A stretch of DNA of 64,000 bases from Balaenoptera acutorostrata (Eukaryota; Chordata; Mammalia; Artiodactyla; Balaenopteridae). This document shows positions 60,085 to 64,000 of the stretch, piece by piece; positions within the stretch are counted from its first letter, which is position 1, and each line of letters starts with the position of its first letter. A model generated the notes under the pieces. The model ran no database searches and was not told where the DNA came from. It worked only from the letters and a program-made list of their open reading frames with translations. The stretch covers positions 40,050,269 through 40,114,268 of the forward strand of contig NC_080075.1 of the NCBI RefSeq assembly GCF_949987535.1, given 5' to 3'. Made by a program: the position numbers and the translations under genes.

Positions 60085-60418
60085 CAAAGGTTAGCAAATT
60101 ATTTTCTGTAAAGCTCCAGATGGTAAATATTTTAGAGTTTGTGGGCCATACAGTTTCTGTCACAACCATTCAACTCTTACTCTGACATTGTGCAAAAGCA
60201 GCCATAGACAATATGTAAATGAAAGATCAAGGCTGCGTTCCAATAAAACTTTCTTTATGGACACTTAAATATAAATTTCATATAATGTTCACATGTCACA
60301 AAATATTCTTCCATTGACTTTCTTCCAATCATTGAAAATGGAAAAATTCTTAGTTTACAGGTTGCAGAAAAATAGGCAGTGGGCTGGATTTGGCCTGGCC
60401 ATAGTTTGGCAACCCTTG
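60085..60418. repeat. hAT-type MER element (MER3/MER33-like)
   Basis: Left end 'caaaggttagcaaattattt' and 'tctgtaaagctccagatggt'; interior 'tgtgggccatacagtttctg' and 'aataaaactttctttatgg'; right end 'catagtttggcaacccttg'. This is the common mammalian non-autonomous hAT-Charlie MER, about 334 bp, with inverted-repeat ends. The target duplication is eroded. The exact family number is from memory. Confidence 0.75.
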
Positions 60419-60426
60419 TTCTAACA

Positions 60427-61395
60427 GATTATTTTGGTTCTTGTTTTGTGAATTTATTTCTATGCTTCAAAAGAAAAATATGTCACAGAGATTTTATTAA
60501 AATCTTGCTCAAAGTATTTGATAGATTTTTTAAAAACCCTATCAATGAGTTGCTAGAATAAATAAGTGGAAACACTGCCGTTTAAAATATTTCTTCTAGA
60601 TGAACCTAATTCAATGCTTTTAGATGACATTATTGTTGTAGTAGTCCCTAGTAGAAAACATAAGTTTTCAGTATAAAATCTGGTTCCATTTATTCTGTTT
60701 TAAAATTTCCTATGCTAATAAATTTTCAGTAAAAAAGCAATTAATTTTGGCCATTTCCTAAATTACCTATTTTAGATGAGCATAAAGTATGTGTGAGTTA
60801 TTAAGTATTCTGATGACAAAAGTTAATTATACATGTGTATTACATAAAATTCAAACATTGATGAAATGTTTAATTTGGGAAAATAAAAGCTCTGTATAAT
60901 ACCACCTACCATAAAAGGAATCTTAACATATTACATATTTTTCTAGCTTTTCCCTTTTCACATATTTTAAGAAAATATGGTAATACATGGTCATATATTA
61001 CTTCCTGTTTTACAAATTTCCTTTTAAAAATTTTTAACAAAATATTTTGGAAAGCTACAAGTCTATATGTAGATTGACCCCTCTCTTTTTTTTTTAACAG
61101 TTATATTATTCATTTGTATGGATATACTATAATTTGTTTAACCAGTATCCTATTGCTGGATATTGGGGTTATTCCCTGTTTTCATGAAAATCACTGCTGC
61201 CAGAGGATTCTGAAAAGACAGCATCACTGTAGTATTTGAATCTCCTTGAAACTCCTCATAAAACAGAAATAGCAAATAGGATAGTAAACCCCAAAATCTA
61301 TCTGCAACAAAATCTGGTGACAACATATTCTTATGAACCCCGAAATATAAGTGGGTTGGAACAAATCAGCAGTAGCTACAAAATGTACTAAAATC
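60427..61395. other. Single-copy DNA with possible old L1M-like piece
   Basis: The section 60880-61200 ('ttcatttgtatggatatact', 'ttgctggatattggggttat') resembles an eroded old repeat of L1M age. The rest shows nothing. Confidence 0.4.
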
Positions 61396-61399
61396 TTTA

Positions 61400-62058
61400 T
61401 GGATTCACAAAGACCCCTATTGGGTGTTGATGCAATGTGATTGCTACCTAGTGTTGTGAATGTCAAAGTGAAGAAATCCAATGAAGCTCTGATAAATGGT
61501 GGAAGTAACTAAGACTCTCTTAAAGTAGCCAAATGCTTTGTCATCTAATTAGGGACATGCATGAATGGATGAATGAGATTCCCACTGTCCCTACCTACTA
61601 TCCAGCAAAACCACAGCCAAGGAAAGAGGTTTGGCAGAATCAGTGGGGAAATGAGTTGCCGTTGAGCTTCACTCTAGTCTGGCACAGTGAAAAGACTCAA
61701 GAGGTGTATAAGTGGGAGGCACCCCCCACCCCCCACCACATCCCTATGAAGGGGTGGTATGGGGCAGCCTTGTAGGCCACCTCTGAAATACCACTAGTTT
61801 TACTGTTTTTTCACTGACCCAGTAAGGGGATTGGAAGGGGTAACCCCCAAGGGGCCCTTGCTTCTGGCTCCAAGCACCCAGTCATACCAGCCAGGCACAA
61901 CTCTAGGGACAGGGCCAGGTAGGGAGCTGAACTGATACTGTACACCTGTGATACGTAATGCAGGTGTCCTGAGGGAGGACAGAAGGCTCCCATGGAGCAG
62001 AAGAGCAAAAGCTCACCTGATCTTGATCTTCAGCATGAATACAGACTTTGAAAGCAGG
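61400..62058 (+). pseudogene. 28S rRNA pseudogene fragment (retroposed)
   Basis: Follows nuclear 28S rRNA for about 650 bp in order: 'gaatgtcaaagtgaagaaat', 'aagactctcttaaagtagcc', 'gcatgaatggatgaatgaga', 'actgtccctacctactatcc', 'ttttttcactgacccagtaa', 'ctgtacacctgtgatacgta', 'gcaggtgtcctgagggagga', 'gcaaaagctcacctgatctt'. This corresponds to domain IV into domain V. Most differences are CpG to TG/CA, and insertions interrupt expansion segments. It lacks both 28S ends and has no 18S/5.8S neighbour, so it is not rDNA but an old inserted fragment. It ends at a CA microsatellite. Frames crossing it are not genes. Confidence 0.92.

Positions 62059-62059
<1 letters not shown>

Positions 62060-62090
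<31 letters not shown>
62060..62090. repeat. (CA)15 microsatellite
   Basis: Uninterrupted AC/CA run of about 31 bases, followed by TA/CA-rich sequence, starting exactly where the 28S similarity ends. Likely polymorphic in length. Confidence 0.97.
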
Positions 62091-62091
<1 letters not shown>

Positions 62092-62096
<5 letters not shown>

Positions 62097-62459
62097 CATA
62101 CACATATAATAATAAAGATTTCATGGGAGAAGCAGAGGGAAGGTAATGGACTTATTATGGCCCCAAGAAAGAACTCAAGTACTACCTGGAAAATTTCCCA
62201 TGGCCATTCTTAGAACAGCAACAGAAACTGGAGGGGACACTGGGGGCTCTAATTTTTGGGTACAAAGGAACTGTGGGAAGATATGGAAGTACTGGAATGG
62301 TCTAGATTCTAGGTCCTATAAATGTTTAAAACTAACAAAATACTTTTCCTAGATAAATCCCTAAACTGAAGAGAAACACTTGAGAGTAGAGACCAAATTG
62401 AGCATAACAGACAACAGGGCCACAGAAAGAAAGGTTGAAATTAAAGGGAAGAATATAGG
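62092..62459. other. Single-copy DNA
   Basis: No feature recognised; a 68-codon frame at 62146-62352 has no known domain. Confidence 0.45.
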
Positions 62460-62824
62460 TGCTATGGTCTGAATGTTTGTGTCCCCCCAGAATTCATATA
62501 TTGAAATCCTAACCCCTAAGGTGATAATATTAGGAGGTGGGCCTTTTGGAAGGAGATAAGGTCATGAAGGTAGAGTCCTCATGAATGGGATTACATAGTA
62601 CCCTTATAAAAGAGGCTCCAAAGAAATCCCTCACCTTCTGCCATGTGAGGACACAGTGAGAAGCTGGCAGTCTACAACCCGGAAGAGGCCTTCACCAGAA
62701 TGTGACCATGCTGGCACCCTGATCTTGGACTTCCAGCCTCCAAAACTATAAAAAATAAATTCCCTGTTTATAAGCTACCCCATGTGTGGTTATTTTGTTA
62801 CAGCAGCCCTAATGGACTAAGACA
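62460..62824 (+). mobile_element. Solo LTR of MaLR (MLT1/MST-like) type
   Basis: Begins TGCTATGGTCTGAATGTTTG and ends CTAATGGACTAAGACA (TG..CA ends), 365 bp, flanked by 'atagg' and 'acagg' (4 of 5). Interior phrases 'ggaggtgggccttttggaag', 'ccttataaaagaggctcc', 'gccatgtgaggacacag' and 'atcttggacttccagcctcc' are characteristic of mammalian ERVL-MaLR LTRs. 'aataaattccctg' supplies a poly(A) signal. No internal region is present. Confidence 0.85.
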
Positions 62825-62974
62825 ACAGGAGACCATATTTTTGACTAGTTGAACACAACAGACTCATGAGCTAGCTCCTGAACTATGAAGATAAAAAAGT
62901 TATCTTGGCCCACACTGCCTCTTCAAAGTATAGAAAAACAAATTTCCCATAAAAATGAATAATAAGAGAAGACT

Positions 62975-63124
62975 GGGTGGGATAGGGAGGGTTGGAGGGA
63001 GGGAGATGCAAGAGGGAAGAGATATGGGGACATATGTATATGTATAACTGATTCACTTTGTTATAAAGCAGAAACTAACACACCATTGTAAAGCAATTAT
63101 ACTCTAATAAAGATGTTAAAAAAA
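62975..63124 (+). mobile_element. 150-bp truncated L1 3' end with TSD
   Basis: Only the L1 3' terminus: 'gggagggttggagggaggga' through 'aaagcagaaactaacacacc' and 'aataaagatgttaaaaaaaa'. Flanked by 'aataagagaagact' (62961-62974) and the same with an extra GA (63125-63140). Confidence 0.92.
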
Positions 63125-63140
63125 AATAAGAGAGAAGACT

Positions 63141-63544
63141 GCAATCAAATCTCATACAAAGTTACTTCTACAAAACAGAATAAGATGCAGAATACTTACC
63201 CTATGAACAGTGAAAGCACTCCAGAAAGATCAGGAGTGCCCATGAAGTGCCCACAAACAGATGAAAACTGACCCTAATATTCTAAAATCAGCTTAAATAA
63301 ATTCATACAAAGATAGAAGTTATGAAAGAACAACATAAATCAGTATAAGAGGAACTCAGAAATGAGATGATTATAGAAGCAAGATTTTTTTAGAGGTGAA
63401 AGAACTAAGAAAATAATTAGAACTAAAAGGAAAAAATCATTTCAGAAATGAAGTTTAGACTGGAAGAATCACAAGACCAAATAAACACAGTGCCTTATGA
63501 TAAATAGAGAATTTAAAGGAGGAAACACTTGAAAATTTTAAAAA
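63141..63544. other. Single-copy or very old L1 DNA
   Basis: A-rich, phrases such as 'aaatcatttcagaaatgaag' resemble old L1 ORF1 sequence, but similarity is too weak to call. Confidence 0.35.
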
Positions 63545-64000
63545 TCAGTGAAGGAAACCATCAACAAAATGCAAGAGCAACCTTCTGTGTGGGAGAAAAC
63601 ATTTGCAAGTCATATATCTGATTATGGCTTAATATCCAAAATATATAAAGAACTCAATCACTTAAGAGCAACTCAATGACTTAATAGCAAAAAGACAAAT
63701 GATTTGATTAAAAAATGGGCAGAGGAACTGAATAGACATTTTTCCAGAGAAGACATACAGATGGCCGATGGGTACATGAAAATGTGCTCAACATCACTAA
63801 TCATCTGGGAAATACAAATCAAAACCACAGTGAGATACCACCTCACACTTGTGAGAATGGTGGTCATCAAAAGGCAAGAAATAACAAGTGTTGGTGAGGA
63901 CCTAGAGAAAAGGGAAGACTGCACTGTTGGTAGGAATGTAAATTGGTGCAGCCACTACAGAAAATGATATGGAGGTTCCTCAAAAAATTAAAATAGAACT
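63545..64000 (+). mobile_element. Old L1 ORF2 C-terminal part, cut by window edge
   Basis: 'ggaaaccatcaacaaaatgc' opens the ORF2 C-terminal domain. The frame 63704-63967 reads '[20 protein letters not shown]' and '[15 protein letters not shown]', typical of that region. Runs off the right edge. Confidence 0.85.

Noticed and set aside
61224..61481. 85-codon minus frame
   Set aside because: Its left half overlaps the antisense strand of the 28S-derived segment; no protein similarity.
62461..62824. Possible gene promoter with TATA-like and poly(A) signals
   Set aside because: The whole segment is an LTR with TG..CA ends; no linked transcript unit can be seen.

Overview
This window is non-coding mammalian nuclear DNA, and I infer a cetacean (whale or dolphin) source. 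The main evidence is a set of tRNA-derived SINEs of the CHR-1/CHR-2 type, whose head begins near 'ggacttccctggtggcgcag' and whose CHR-2 body is a string of 'gccacaactactgagcc'-like phrases ending in an (aaat)n tail. That body is known from cetaceans (with relatives in hippopotamus and ruminants). The ruminant-specific Bov-A extension was not seen. No host protein-coding exon, tRNA gene, CRISPR array or bacterial-type gene was recognised. The longest open frames are pieces of LINE-1 (L1) ORFs or antisense reads of SINEs.

Layout. 1-5.2 kb: CHR SINEs, an old L1 fragment and single-copy DNA. 5.26-10.9 kb: a minus-strand L1 (A) with a complete 5' end but a large deletion in ORF2. 11.3-13.7 kb: older L1 pieces. 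13.7-23.4 kb: mostly single-copy AT-rich DNA with MIRs, hAT-type MITEs, CHR SINEs and an old L1. 23.4-30.6 kb: a near-full-length 7.2 kb minus-strand L1 (B) with an apparent 12-bp target duplication and a second L1 3' terminus. 30.7-39.85 kb: L1 C (minus), split by a mariner (itself split by a hAT MITE) and by L1 D (itself split by a SINE). 39.85-50.8 kb: plus-strand old L1s E and F; F is split by a short L1, a SINE and L1 G, and G is split by another SINE. 51.7-52.9 kb: two short L1s inserted at one target site. 52.9-64 kb: mostly single-copy DNA containing a Ty3/gypsy-like reverse-transcriptase fossil, a 590-bp hAT MITE, a retroposed 28S rRNA fragment, a MaLR-type solo LTR and L1 tails.

There is no gene network. 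The parts relate to one another as a record of insertions: old L1s (F, C) were hosts, later hit by mariner, hAT, younger L1s and CHR SINEs. SINEs and short L1 tails were presumably mobilised by L1 machinery of the kind encoded by A, B and G. Every L1 copy seen carries stops, frameshifts, truncations or deletions, so none looks active. All family names come from memory of consensus motifs and were not checked by search.
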